A stretch of 64,000 nucleotides of DNA from JBBDXA01 sp040902585 (lineage in GTDB: Bacteria > Planctomycetota > Phycisphaerae > Phycisphaerales > Phycisphaeraceae). A program made the position numbers and the translations under genes. Every line of letters starts with the position of its first letter. Within the stretch, counting starts at the first letter, position 1. Under the pieces are notes generated by a model that searched no databases, was not told where the DNA came from, and worked only from the letters and a program-made list of their open reading frames with translations. The stretch lies in the NCBI GenBank assembly GCA_040902585.1, contig JBBDXA010000244.1, positions 1 to 64,000 on the forward strand, given 5' to 3'. Positions 51,771-60,899 of this stretch are shown here, one piece after another.

Positions 51771-53120
51771 ATGAGACTTTCCCTCCCTGTAGTCGTGATT
51801 TTTGTTTCGATGTGGTGTTGTGCTTTTGCCACTGCCACCCGCGCTGACCTCGTGGGAAGGAATCGCGCCGCGTTCGTGCTCGCCCAGGAGGAGCCGCCGA
51901 AAAAGGAAGATGCACCCAAAGAGAACCCGCCGAAGGCGGAAGTGCCCGTCGAGCCCGTGGCGCCTGCTGGCGCTGACCCGAAGAAAGAGGATCCGGCGAA
52001 GGAGAAGGAACCCGCGAAGGAACAGGTCAAGCAGTTGAAGATCACGATCGTGGCGATCCAGGGATTCGCCCAGGTGAAGCAGGCGGCTGACAAGCCCTGG
52101 CAGCCCGCGAAAGTCGGCATGGAACTCAGTCCCGGCGCCGACCTGCGCACCGCCCTGCGCAGCGTGGTTCAGATCAAGATCGATCCGGGGCACATCATCA
52201 CGCTGGACCGGCTGGGCACGATCAAGGTGATCGATGCGGTGCAGCAGGGCAGCAATGTGAAGACGGACATCGGCATGCAGTACGGCCGAACCAGCTATGA
52301 AGTGGAGAAGGCGACGGAGCCGCACGAAGCAACGGTGCATACGCCCGGCACGGTGATGGCGGTGCGCGGCACGTTCACGATCAATGAATCGGATGCCTTT
52401 ACCGAGCGCGTTCAGGTTCTGCACGGCATGGTGGACAACCGCTTCCGCTTCCGGCGCGAGATCACCCGCATCAATCCGGTGGTGGGGACTTCGACCGTCA
52501 CGGTGGACTTCCCGCAGGCGGCTGCTCACGCGATGAACAAGACTGTGCAGGACGCCCGCGGCCAGTTCACCGCCAACACACTGGAAGACGAGCGGCGAAT
52601 CGCGGCGAACCCCATCGGAAACGGCGCGGACCTGTCCAACCTCAGGGGCGTCGATCTGACCCGGATTCAGGCCATCAATCTACTGGCGGCTGAACTCTCC
52701 GCGGGCGGCGGCGGCGGCACCGGCGTTCCGGAAATCTCCGGTCCGCTGACGTTCACCCTCGTCTGGAACGATCCGGACTTCTTACAGGATGTCAACCTCG
52801 ACATGACGGTCACGACCATTGACGGCACCGTCTCGCGGATGAATCCCGTCGTGGGCACCTCGCCCACCCAGGGCCAGTTCAATGTGACGAGCGATGGCGA
52901 CGGCATCGGCGGCTTCGGCAGCGAGGAGATAAAGTACCCGCTCTTCTTCAAGCAGGTGACCTACACGATCCAGGTGACAAACACTTCAACGACGGTGCCG
53001 GCTGATTTCTTCATCATCGGCGAGCAGGGACCGAATTTCGATCCGGTCGCGGTCAGCCCCACGCCCCCAATGCAGCTTGCTCCCGGCCAGACGTACATCG
53101 GCACAGCGATGCCCAAGTGA
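51771..53120 (+). CDS. exported FecR-domain protein, paralogue 1
   Basis: 449 aa. A signal peptide (1-24) is followed by a Pro/Lys/Glu linker and a FecR-type domain at about 85-215 (ITIVAIQGFAQVKQAADKP, GADLRTALRSVVQIKI, HTPGTVMAVRGTFTI). FecR domains in exported proteins without an anti-sigma helix are thought to be structural or ligand binding. The C-terminal half (about 300-449) is beta-rich and not recognised. Bases 52041-52180 match 55424-55563 of the second paralogue with 8 differences, all in third codon positions. Confidence 0.85.
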   Translation: MRLSLPVVVIFVSMWCCAFATATRADLVGRNRAAFVLAQEEPPKKEDAPKENPPKAEVPVEPVAPAGADPKKEDPAKEKEPAKEQVKQLKITIVAIQGFAQVKQAADKPWQPAKVGMELSPGADLRTALRSVVQIKIDPGHIITLDRLGTIKVIDAVQQGSNVKTDIGMQYGRTSYEVEKATEPHEATVHTPGTVMAVRGTFTINESDAFTERVQVLHGMVDNRFRFRREITRINPVVGTSTVTVDFPQAAAHAMNKTVQDARGQFTANTLEDERRIAANPIGNGADLSNLRGVDLTRIQAINLLAAELSAGGGGGTGVPEISGPLTFTLVWNDPDFLQDVNLDMTVTTIDGTVSRMNPVVGTSPTQGQFNVTSDGDGIGGFGSEEIKYPLFFKQVTYTIQVTNTSTTVPADFFIIGEQGPNFDPVAVSPTPPMQLAPGQTYIGTAMPK

Positions 53121-53187
53121 CCCGGCCATCACTGCCGGCTCGCGTCTCGTCGTTGTCTCGTTGTTGTCCTATCCCCGCCGCCGCGCC

Positions 53188-54780
53188 TCAGCGAGCGGCA
53201 GGGACCGATGCCCGCGGGGTGTGACTGCGGCGGCGGCGTGCGCCCAATCCCATCAGCGCCAAGGCGAAGAGGGAAACCGTCGCGGGTTCGGGCACTTCGG
53301 TTTCCAGGAAGATGCCGATGATACGATCCGGCGAATCGGGCCCCGGAGGCGTGTAGGAGCCGAGCAGGAAGCGGGCTTCGATCTGTTCCGGCCGAAGGGC
53401 GAAGGGGTAGTAGGCGAACTCATCCACGAGGCCGGCACCGAACTGCGCGGCACCGAAGCCCTGTCCGATCATGAGCGGAATCATGGCCCCGTTGCTGCGG
53501 GCAATACCCACATCGAGCATGCCGACTAGAGCGCCGTCGTAATACATGGCGGCCGTATCGACGCCGTTATAGGAAATGGCGTAGTGGTGGAGCTGCGTGA
53601 TGTCGTCGGATGCAGGATCGAAAACGCCGATGGAGAAAGGATTCCCCGCGGCATCGTAGATGATGCCCTCCCACTGCTTCGTGCCCTGGTGGGGGCTGAT
53701 TTCAAATCCGTTGGATCGACCCATGTCCCCGGCGTTGACCAGCCAGCCGTCGGCGTTCCATAGCGCCCCGGCGGAGGCGGCCCAGATTTCCGCGGTAAAA
53801 GCCTGCGTCGTATTGTTGATCATGCCCTGAATCGCGTCGTTGTTGCCGTCGAGCAGGGCACCGGAGCCTTTCAGGCCCTGCGCCATCGTAATGCCGCCCA
53901 GGTACTGCGCGTTCTGAGCGCCGTCGATGGCGATCGCCGAGTCCTGGGCGACGCCGGGCGCGGGCGCGCCCGGAGGGGCTTCATCAAAGCGCAGGATGAT
54001 GCGATTACCGCCCGCGGTAGGCGGGTTCTGGGCGTCGTCGAGCACATAGCTCTGATAGTCCGGATCGGCATAAACTGAAACCGGCGAGGTATCGTTCTTC
54101 ACGCGAAACTTGATCGAGCCGGTCACGGAGTAGGTATCGCCGGTGTTCAGCTTAGTGGGGATGGTTGCGGCGGCGGGCACGTTAAGTGTGGTCAGCGTGG
54201 TGCCGGCGGTCATGGAGACCAGGGCGTTGCCATCGCTGCGCAGCATCACGCCGTTGCGAAGCCACTGCATGTCGATCACTTCAACCTCCGCCGCCCCGCC
54301 GGTGCCGACGACACCGAGGACGGGAATGCTGAAGCTGGCGATGATCGGCGGGCCGAAGCCGGGGGCGGTCACCGTCCAGTCCAGATCGAACGTGATGGTC
54401 AGTTCGCTGAAGAAGTCTGACGCGTTTCCCGGATCGACCTGGGTGATGAGCGTGTTGGCGGCGATCACGCCTGTTCCGCGCGCGAAAGCTTCCAGGTGTC
54501 CGAAGCCGGCCTTGGCGCGGCTGCTGAGCGTGGGCACGCCGTCGGCGGTCCCGGTCAGCGTCAGGTCCGAAAGGAAAATCCCGGGCGATGACCCGGCCGG
54601 AATCGCAGGCGTAGGAACCGTGACCGTCCGATTCACCAGGCCGCCATCATCGATGACGTCGTGGCTGTAAGTCACCGTCGATGTGCCCGCATTGAATAGC
54701 AAAGCGCCCTGGGCTGGAGCGATCTGCACAAGCGCCACCGCCAGCGCGGTAAGCACGATTCCGATTCGTCGCGATTTCAT
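53188..54780 (-). CDS. LamG-like PEP-CTERM exported protein
   Basis: 530 aa from the ATG at 54780 (GGGAGGGA upstream). A signal peptide (1-25, ends AQGA) is followed by a beta-sandwich domain (about 27-265) and a LamG-like domain (about 280-490; QAFTAEIWAASAG, LHHYAISYNGVDTAAMYYDG, GAGLVDEFAYYPFAL). It ends VPEPATVSLFALALMGLG plus four arginines and a 13-residue tail longer than usual. Exosortase processing is expected. It lies convergent to FecR paralogue 1 and divergent from paralogue 2, splitting the pair. Confidence 0.87.
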   Translation of the reverse strand: MKSRRIGIVLTALAVALVQIAPAQGALLFNAGTSTVTYSHDVIDDGGLVNRTVTVPTPAIPAGSSPGIFLSDLTLTGTADGVPTLSSRAKAGFGHLEAFARGTGVIAANTLITQVDPGNASDFFSELTITFDLDWTVTAPGFGPPIIASFSIPVLGVVGTGGAAEVEVIDMQWLRNGVMLRSDGNALVSMTAGTTLTTLNVPAAATIPTKLNTGDTYSVTGSIKFRVKNDTSPVSVYADPDYQSYVLDDAQNPPTAGGNRIILRFDEAPPGAPAPGVAQDSAIAIDGAQNAQYLGGITMAQGLKGSGALLDGNNDAIQGMINNTTQAFTAEIWAASAGALWNADGWLVNAGDMGRSNGFEISPHQGTKQWEGIIYDAAGNPFSIGVFDPASDDITQLHHYAISYNGVDTAAMYYDGALVGMLDVGIARSNGAMIPLMIGQGFGAAQFGAGLVDEFAYYPFALRPEQIEARFLLGSYTPPGPDSPDRIIGIFLETEVPEPATVSLFALALMGLGARRRRSHTPRASVPAAR

Positions 54781-55192
54781 ATTGAGTCCCTCCCAGCAAT
54801 AGAACCTTGAACCACACAAACGATCCGCATCCGCGCGACACACTAATCCTGCCACCAGGAACAACTCAACCCCCGGTAGACCACGACACAGCCCCTTACG
54901 ACCTCCAACCGCAATGCGAAAACTGAAACAGTTGACCCAGTCGCGAGAGGCGTTCCGTTTCTCCTACCCTCTCCATCACCCATTCAAGAGAATACGATAC
55001 CCGCGGGAACGGCAGGACGTCAATACAAATGTTACGCATGTCCCGCGAAGTGAACAGGGGAATTCCCTCGGCCTTCCCTCCAGAAACCGCCGATATCAAT
55101 CCGGGAGCGGATTATCTGCTATCTTTTTGATGGCTAGACCCGTCTGTCCGGGCCGGCCAGCAAGGACGCCAATCGCCATAGGAAGGCATGCC

Positions 55193-56527
55193 ATGAAGAA
55201 GTTCGTTGTCGGAATCGGGCTGTGTGCCGCGGTGCTGGCCCTGGATGCACATCTACCCCAGGCGCGGGCCGATCTGCTGGGCCGCAACCGCACGGCCTTC
55301 GTGCTCGCCCAGGAAGAACCACCCAAGGAAGGCGAGCCCAAGAAGGAAGAGCCTCCGAAAAAGGCGGACGCGCCCCCAGTCGGAGGAGAGGCCGCGCCCA
55401 AGGAGGCACCGAAGCAACTGAAGATCACCATCGTGGCGATCCAGGGATTCGCGCAGGTGAAGCAGGCGGCCGACAAGCCCTGGCAACCCGCGAAGGTCGG
55501 CATGGAACTCAGTCCCGGTGCCGACCTGCGCACCGCCCTTCGCAGCGTGGTGCAGATCAAGATTGAACCGGGGCAGACGATCACGCTGGACCGCCTGGGC
55601 ACGATCAAGATCATCGACGCGGTGAAAGAAGGCAACAAGGTCAAGACGGATATCGGCATGCAGTACGGCCGCACGTCCTACACCGTCGAAGCCGAGCAGG
55701 ATGAACATGACGCCAAACTGCACACGCCGGGCACCGTCATGGCCATTCGCGGCACGGCCACGGTGAGCCAGTCGGACGGCCTCGTCGAACGGACGACGGT
55801 GAAGTACGGCAGCGTGAACAACACCGACAAGACGCGCATGGTGACGTACAACATCAACGCCCGCGGCGAAGCGACCGTCACCTCCACTGACCGCAGCCCG
55901 ACGGATCATGCGATGAAAGAAGCGGAAAACAATCCGCGCGGCCGATTCGCCGGGCTCGACCGCACGGAAAAGCAAGTCCTTCGTGATGATCCTGCCGACC
56001 GCGGCGACTTCAAAGCCACCGGCCTTCGCGACGCCCGCGCCGGCGGAAAAAGGGACGAGTTCGAGACCAACCTCGCTGGAAACTTCCCCTTTGCGCCCCT
56101 GAAGCCGATGGCACCGCCGATTCTTCAGGAAACGTCGATCGAGTTCAGCCTGTCATGGTTCGGCACGAGCACGGACCTGAATTTCTCCGTCAAGGATCCG
56201 GCCGGCGATGTGCTGAATGTCAACAAGCTGGCCGTCCGCCCTGCAACATCGCTCGCCGGTTCGCACAGCGGCAATGACATGGGCAGCGTCAGCAGCGGAA
56301 TGGAACTCGTCTTCTATGGTCCCAATTCCTTTGGCGGAAAGTATCAACTGAAAGTGGACTTCATCAGCGGCGCGGATGTGACGGCCCAGATCAACGGCAC
56401 CATCAACGACATGAGCTTCGCCACCCCCGGACCCTTCAACGTGGGACCGAGCAATCCGCAGGTCATTCTCATCGCCGACACCCAGACGAGGACGATCAAC
56501 TTCCCGGGTGAAGGCGGGTCACCGTAA
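55193..56527 (+). CDS. exported FecR-domain protein, paralogue 2
   Basis: 444 aa from the ATG at 55193, with GGAAGG at 55181-55186; the frame opens at 54914 but without a ribosome site. A signal peptide (1-24, ends ARAD) is followed by a Pro/Glu/Lys linker and the same FecR domain as paralogue 1, with 46-47 consecutive identical residues. The C-terminal half diverges completely: a beta domain with SIEFSLSWFGTSTDLNFSVKDP, resembling a pre-peptidase-type sandwich. It meets the zinc-ribbon gene tail to tail with a one-base gap. Confidence 0.85.
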   Translation: MKKFVVGIGLCAAVLALDAHLPQARADLLGRNRTAFVLAQEEPPKEGEPKKEEPPKKADAPPVGGEAAPKEAPKQLKITIVAIQGFAQVKQAADKPWQPAKVGMELSPGADLRTALRSVVQIKIEPGQTITLDRLGTIKIIDAVKEGNKVKTDIGMQYGRTSYTVEAEQDEHDAKLHTPGTVMAIRGTATVSQSDGLVERTTVKYGSVNNTDKTRMVTYNINARGEATVTSTDRSPTDHAMKEAENNPRGRFAGLDRTEKQVLRDDPADRGDFKATGLRDARAGGKRDEFETNLAGNFPFAPLKPMAPPILQETSIEFSLSWFGTSTDLNFSVKDPAGDVLNVNKLAVRPATSLAGSHSGNDMGSVSSGMELVFYGPNSFGGKYQLKVDFISGADVTAQINGTINDMSFATPGPFNVGPSNPQVILIADTQTRTINFPGEGGSP

Positions 56528-56528
56528 C

Positions 56529-57569
56529 TCAAGGCTGCCTTGCCCTGTCGCGCGTGACCCGCGCCATCTCGCCCACACCCCATATCACGCCGACCACGCC
56601 CAGCCCCAAAGGCAGCGTGAAGAGAATGTCCGTCGCACTGGCACCGGCATCGCTAAAAAGCAGCATCAGCTTCGCCACGCTGCCCAGCGCGAGCACGGCG
56701 AGAATGCGAAGTGCCCAGGAAAGAAACAGAAGAACGGCAAGCATAGGAGGCGGTTCGGCGGGAGGCTCAGGCTTCATGGGAGCAGCGATTGGAACTGCGG
56801 GCACCTCGGCCGCGACCGATGCCGCGGCGGTCGGAGCAGGCGGAGCGAGTGGGGCGGTTGCAACAGGCGCGACCGCCGGCACTTTCGCTTGGCGCGGCTC
56901 GCTGTCCAGTGAAATGCCCCGGCCCGCCGTACGCACAGGAATGGATGCGCGGTCCGGCAACGCCTGATCGCCCGATGCCTTCGCCTCCCCTCGAGCCGGT
57001 TCGGGTTTCACGGGGGCGACGGGGGCGACGTCTTCGACTTCAACGGGCGCGGCGACTGAAACAGTTTCCACCGGCTCGTCACGATCGCGCTCCTCGACGT
57101 GATCCTTCATCGCCTCGTTGTCGATTTCATCATCGTCCCCCTCTCCTTCATCATCAGCACTCTCATCCGTCATATCCCGCATTTCAGACGTGACATCTTC
57201 CTGCATCTCAGCTTCAGACGTTTCATCGTCAGCAGTGAACTCATCATCAAACTCCTCCGTCGACTCATCGAGATCATCCATCACCGGAGACTCGGCAATC
57301 GCGTGCTCGCCGGCTTCCACTCCGATCGTCGAATCATCCCCCGCTTGATCCGCCGCTTCCTCGCGCGAGGTTTCGGGCGCAGGCGCAGCGACCGACACCG
57401 GTTCCGCCGCCTTCCGCGCGCTCGTCTGTTGAACCACCGCAGCTTTCGGCGTGGCTTTTGAAATGACCTGCACTTTCCCGCAGCTGGGGCACTTGACCCG
57501 TCGCCCGGCCGTACCGTCAGGCACCTTCACTCGCGCTCCACACGCATCGCATTCAAATCGGATGGGCAT
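56529..57569 (-). CDS. zinc-ribbon membrane protein with acidic linker
   Basis: 346 aa. The N-terminal zinc ribbon has CDAC and CPSC (Cys8, 11, 27, 30). An acidic segment (about residues 95-160, Asp/Glu runs) and a Pro/Ala linker follow. Two membrane helices lie at the C-terminus (PMLAVLLFLSWALRILAVLA and FTLPLGLGVVGVIWGVG). The arrangement ribbon, acidic linker, double helix is common among planctomycete proteins of unknown role. It is the last gene of the minus-strand cluster. Confidence 0.75.
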   Translation of the reverse strand: MPIRFECDACGARVKVPDGTAGRRVKCPSCGKVQVISKATPKAAVVQQTSARKAAEPVSVAAPAPETSREEAADQAGDDSTIGVEAGEHAIAESPVMDDLDESTEEFDDEFTADDETSEAEMQEDVTSEMRDMTDESADDEGEGDDDEIDNEAMKDHVEERDRDEPVETVSVAAPVEVEDVAPVAPVKPEPARGEAKASGDQALPDRASIPVRTAGRGISLDSEPRQAKVPAVAPVATAPLAPPAPTAAASVAAEVPAVPIAAPMKPEPPAEPPPMLAVLLFLSWALRILAVLALGSVAKLMLLFSDAGASATDILFTLPLGLGVVGVIWGVGEMARVTRDRARQP

Positions 57570-57604
57570 GCATCACCTTCCTTGGTAAATGAACAACCGC
57601 AAAG

Positions 57605-57626
57605 CCCACCCACTCCCGTGGGTGGG
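57605..57626. repeat. hairpin repeat CCCACCCAC, copy 2
   Basis: Perfect 9-bp stem (57605-57613 with 57618-57626) and TCCC loop, preceded by AAAG. It lies between the zinc-ribbon gene and the TPR gene and matches 42147-42168 in opposite orientation. It may serve as a terminator. Confidence 0.75.
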
Positions 57627-57650
57627 GTATCCGCAATCCACCGACCGCCC

Positions 57651-59240
57651 TCATTCCTCCTTCGCGCCGCCGAGCGTGACGTTGATCTTGTATTTGTTCT
57701 GAAGATGGGCATGAGCCTCGCTCGCATGGCCGCTGCGCGGGTAATCGCGACAGACCTGCTGGTAGGCTCGAATTGCATTCTCCTGCTTGTCCATCTGCTC
57801 ATACGTCTTGGCCATCTCGAAACGGGCGCTCGCGCCCTGATCCGGGTAGGCCGTGATCACCTGCGCGTAAAGCTCGATCGCCGGCTGATACTCCTTGAGC
57901 CGGCGGTGACACGACGCCATACTGGTCAGACACTGCGGATACCGATCACTCAGGCGATAACTGTGAATCGCCTCCTTCAATCTGCCCGACGAATCGTAGC
58001 ACTCGGCAATCTGCCATCGCCAGTTGCCCGCACGCTCTGAATCCGTCTTCTCCAGCCCTTCATACACCGCGATCGCCTCGTCCCACTTCTTCTCTTCGCG
58101 CCACATGAGGGCAATGTTTGACTGCCCCGTGACCTGGTTCTCGAACCGTGCGTACATGGCGCGGGCCAGATCGCGCTTGTTGTGATTGCGGTACCAGAGG
58201 GCGAATTGGCCCAGCAGGCCGTCGTCCACGCCGAAGAGCTTCTCCATCTGCTGGAAGACTTTCAGCTGAACATCATCGCGCTTGGCGCGGCTATGCACCT
58301 CCGCGATCCAGTAGTAGTACCCCCTGGCGTGTGCCTTCTGCTTGTCATCCGTGAGCAGCGGAATGTGCCCTTCGATGCGGGCGATCACCGCGTCCGCCAG
58401 CTTCTCGCCCATCACCTTTTTCGCCGCGTCGCCGGTGAGCCTCTGAATCGGGCCATGCGAAATCTCATAGATCGCCCGCGTCAGCGATTCATCCTTGTAG
58501 CTCGTTTCCAAAGCCTTCACCGCTTCATCGAACTCGCCTCGATAAAGGAAATACTCCGAAAGCTCGCGCGCCGAAGTGACGCAGTAACTCTGTGAGTCAG
58601 CCGTGCGCTTGGTGGTGAAGGTGAGATCGTTCAGGATCGCGAGAATCTTCTTTTCATCGTTCTCCTTGCGGGCCAGTTCCAACAGATCGCGCTTCGAGCG
58701 CACGGCCACCACATCATCGGGATGCGTTTCGATCACCTTGGCATACGCCTTCTTCGCGTTGAGGGCCTGCCCCATGTCCTTGTATGTCTCGGCGATGAGG
58801 TACGACGACTTCACCGCCTCGGGCGAGTCGGGCCAGTAGTCGATCACGGACTGGAAACCGTCCTTGATGGCCGTGTTGAGCTTGCGGAGATGGACCTGGC
58901 AGATGCTCCATTTCATCTGCGAATACGGCGCAGCCTCGCTGGTCTCGTACAGCTTCAGATATTTTTCGTACTCGGCGATGGCGATCTTCCATTCGCCTTT
59001 GCCGAAGTACTTCTCAGCCGTGTTGAGCTGGTGCCGTTCCACTTCGCGCAGCTTCGCCCAGCGCTCCAGGCTCATTTCGTCGAAGCGTTCCTTCGGCGCG
59101 GCCAAGGCGGTACTGGCGAATAAGGAAGCGAGTAGAACAAATATCCAAGCCGGCGCGCTTCGCGAAGAACGCCGCCCAGCGCCCCCTTCGGACTTCGCAC
59201 TTTCCACTTCGCACATTGCACTTCGCATCGTCATGTTCAT
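57651..59240 (-). CDS. exported TPR-repeat protein
   Basis: 529 aa from the ATG at 59240, which shares ATGA with the stop of the DUF4159 gene. The n-region of the signal (residues 1-30) is encoded by a heptamer array. The hydrophobic core is WIFVLLASLFASTALA, with cleavage near ALA. The rest consists of TPR-like helical repeats: EWKIAIAEYEKYLKLYE, ALNAKKAYAKVIETHPDD, EYQPAIELYAQVITAYPDQ, QENAIRAYQQVCRDYPRSG. It is likely a periplasmic scaffold in the ExbB/ExbD cluster. Confidence 0.82.
   Translation of the reverse strand: MNMTMRSAMCEVESAKSEGGAGRRSSRSAPAWIFVLLASLFASTALAAPKERFDEMSLERWAKLREVERHQLNTAEKYFGKGEWKIAIAEYEKYLKLYETSEAAPYSQMKWSICQVHLRKLNTAIKDGFQSVIDYWPDSPEAVKSSYLIAETYKDMGQALNAKKAYAKVIETHPDDVVAVRSKRDLLELARKENDEKKILAILNDLTFTTKRTADSQSYCVTSARELSEYFLYRGEFDEAVKALETSYKDESLTRAIYEISHGPIQRLTGDAAKKVMGEKLADAVIARIEGHIPLLTDDKQKAHARGYYYWIAEVHSRAKRDDVQLKVFQQMEKLFGVDDGLLGQFALWYRNHNKRDLARAMYARFENQVTGQSNIALMWREEKKWDEAIAVYEGLEKTDSERAGNWRWQIAECYDSSGRLKEAIHSYRLSDRYPQCLTSMASCHRRLKEYQPAIELYAQVITAYPDQGASARFEMAKTYEQMDKQENAIRAYQQVCRDYPRSGHASEAHAHLQNKYKINVTLGGAKEE
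59187..59228. repeat. heptamer array inside the TPR gene start
   Basis: Six units of 7 bases: TTCGGAC, TTCGCAC, TTTCCAC, TTCGCAC, ATTGCAC, TTCGCAT. On the minus strand it encodes the first residues after the start (MRSAMCEVESAKSE). Since 7 is not a multiple of 3, gain or loss of one unit would shift the frame. Confidence 0.75.
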
Positions 59241-60889
59241 TCCTTTTTCTCGCGCGCGGTCAGCCAGCGGTCGTACTCGGCATGGGCGTAGTTGATCACA
59301 TTCACGCCGAGCTGATAGCACGCCTCGGAAATATCCCTGGACACGCCGGCGTGACCGTCAGCCCAGGCGTCGCCGATGTCTCCGGGATGATAGTACGCAA
59401 GCCAACGCCCGTCCTTGTACCAGCCCAGCGCATCCTTCCCGCCGTGCGGCGCGACGTAGGGCAGAAACGGCAACTGGTACGGGATGCGGTGAATCGGATC
59501 ATCCAGCGGCACCTTCACGAAATAAACCCCCGTGCCTTCGAGCAGCTTGTTCATCATGCCGACGAACGCCCTGTGGAACTGCTGGCTGCCGCCGTTGTCG
59601 CCGAAGATCATGCCGTGCTTGTCGAGCAGGTACTCGCGCAGGATTTCAATCTCCCGCTTGGAAAGATCGATCGAACGCTGACCCGTGAGGTACACCATGG
59701 GCGGGCTCTTGCCGATCGGAAAACGCGACAGCTCCGCGATGGTGCGCGACTCGGTCACATCATGAACCTTCTGCTGCGTTCGCGCGTGGTATTGGATCAG
59801 CATGTTCAGGTCCGCACCGACGCCCATGTCCTGATCCCAGTCGCCGCCGCTGTATTCCAGGCGGATGAACCGGATCTTGCCGCGGAACGTGCCCGACGAG
59901 TAGCCGGCACCGTCGCCTTTGCCCTGGCCGACCTTGTATTCGTGCTTGGTCATCTCGGGCGTAATGGTCGTGACTTCCTCGATCGGCGGCACCGCCATCA
60001 CCACTTTGTTCAGCGGGTTGATCACAAACTTCTTGCGGATGACTTTCTGAATCACCACCTTCTGCACCAGAGGCTTCTGCTCGCCGCCGCCGGCAGGCAT
60101 CTCATAAATCTCCTGGCAGCCGCCGAGCTGATTGAAGAGGAAGACCATGATGAAAAATAAAAGCGTGTAGGTGAGGATCGTGGTGATCGACTGGTGCAGC
60201 TTCTGGCTTCGCCTGCCGTAGTACCAGGCATCGAGATCGACGGGGTTCCAGACGCGCGGGCCGATGTCCAACGCACTGGGCGTCACTGAAAACGCTGCGG
60301 TGCCGGCTCCGGCCCCATCTCCGCTACCGAGTGACGGGAGAGGGCTGGGGTGAGGGCTTGATCTCTCGGATTTTTGTTGCTCATCCTCCGCGCCCGCAAC
60401 TTCCGTCCTCACCCTGGCCCTCGCCCGTCCCCCGGTAGTGGAGAGGGAATCGGATTTCCTGATCCGAAGATAGCGCGAGCCGCGCTCGACGCCGAACACC
60501 GTCCACGCCAGGCCGATGAAGAAGAATGTTGCCGTCCCCACCGTCGCGCAGGTGCGAGCCAGGCTGGACCACGCGTAGTAATCGCTGACGAAAACACACC
60601 AGACCCACAGCGGAACAAAGGCGATGCTTGCGACCACTGCTCTTCGCATCGCCCCGCCTTCACGCGTGAACCAGAGCCACGCCCCCGCTCCGCCGACGCC
60701 CCAGGAAAAGATCATCCAGCGAAACGCATCGGAAACATTGTGGGCCCAGAGCCACTCCAGCACGAAGAAAAGCCAGATGATCCCGCCGATCGCCGTGGCC
60801 TTGTGATACGGATTGCGCAGCCAGTCCCGCACCGGAGCCCAGGCTCGCTGCATCCATGTCGGCGACTTGTCCGCTACAGGCGTGGTCAT
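59237..60889 (-). CDS. DUF4159 membrane protein
   Basis: 550 aa from the ATG at 60889, 10 bases after the previous stop; a longer frame to 61030 lies inside that gene. Four membrane helices cover about residues 28-145 (IIWLFFVLEWLWA, MIFSWGVGGAGAWLW, IAFVPLWVWCVFV, TATFFFIGLAWTVFG) and a fifth lies near 225-245 (LLFFIMVFLFNQLGG). The soluble DUF4159 domain at the C-terminus contains GADLNMLIQY, PPMVYLTGQRSIDLSKREI, GMIFGDNGGSQQFHRAF and AYYHPGDIGDAWADGHAG. Residues about 147-193 are encoded by an inserted repeat element. DUF4159 has a GATase-like fold; its activity is unknown. Confidence 0.83.
   Translation of the reverse strand: MTTPVADKSPTWMQRAWAPVRDWLRNPYHKATAIGGIIWLFFVLEWLWAHNVSDAFRWMIFSWGVGGAGAWLWFTREGGAMRRAVVASIAFVPLWVWCVFVSDYYAWSSLARTCATVGTATFFFIGLAWTVFGVERGSRYLRIRKSDSLSTTGGRARARVRTEVAGAEDEQQKSERSSPHPSPLPSLGSGDGAGAGTAAFSVTPSALDIGPRVWNPVDLDAWYYGRRSQKLHQSITTILTYTLLFFIMVFLFNQLGGCQEIYEMPAGGGEQKPLVQKVVIQKVIRKKFVINPLNKVVMAVPPIEEVTTITPEMTKHEYKVGQGKGDGAGYSSGTFRGKIRFIRLEYSGGDWDQDMGVGADLNMLIQYHARTQQKVHDVTESRTIAELSRFPIGKSPPMVYLTGQRSIDLSKREIEILREYLLDKHGMIFGDNGGSQQFHRAFVGMMNKLLEGTGVYFVKVPLDDPIHRIPYQLPFLPYVAPHGGKDALGWYKDGRWLAYYHPGDIGDAWADGHAGVSRDISEACYQLGVNVINYAHAEYDRWLTAREKKE
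60311..60448. repeat. REPIN-like inverted repeat inside the DUF4159 gene
   Basis: Arms 60311-60356 and 60406-60448 are inverted imperfect copies of the widespread CCCTCACCC...CCCTCTCCC type. They are translated in frame as ARARVRTE and SPHPSPLPSLGSGDGAG. The translation PHPxPLP is typical of this repeat type. Confidence 0.8.
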
Positions 60890-60899
60890 CGGCGTTGAG

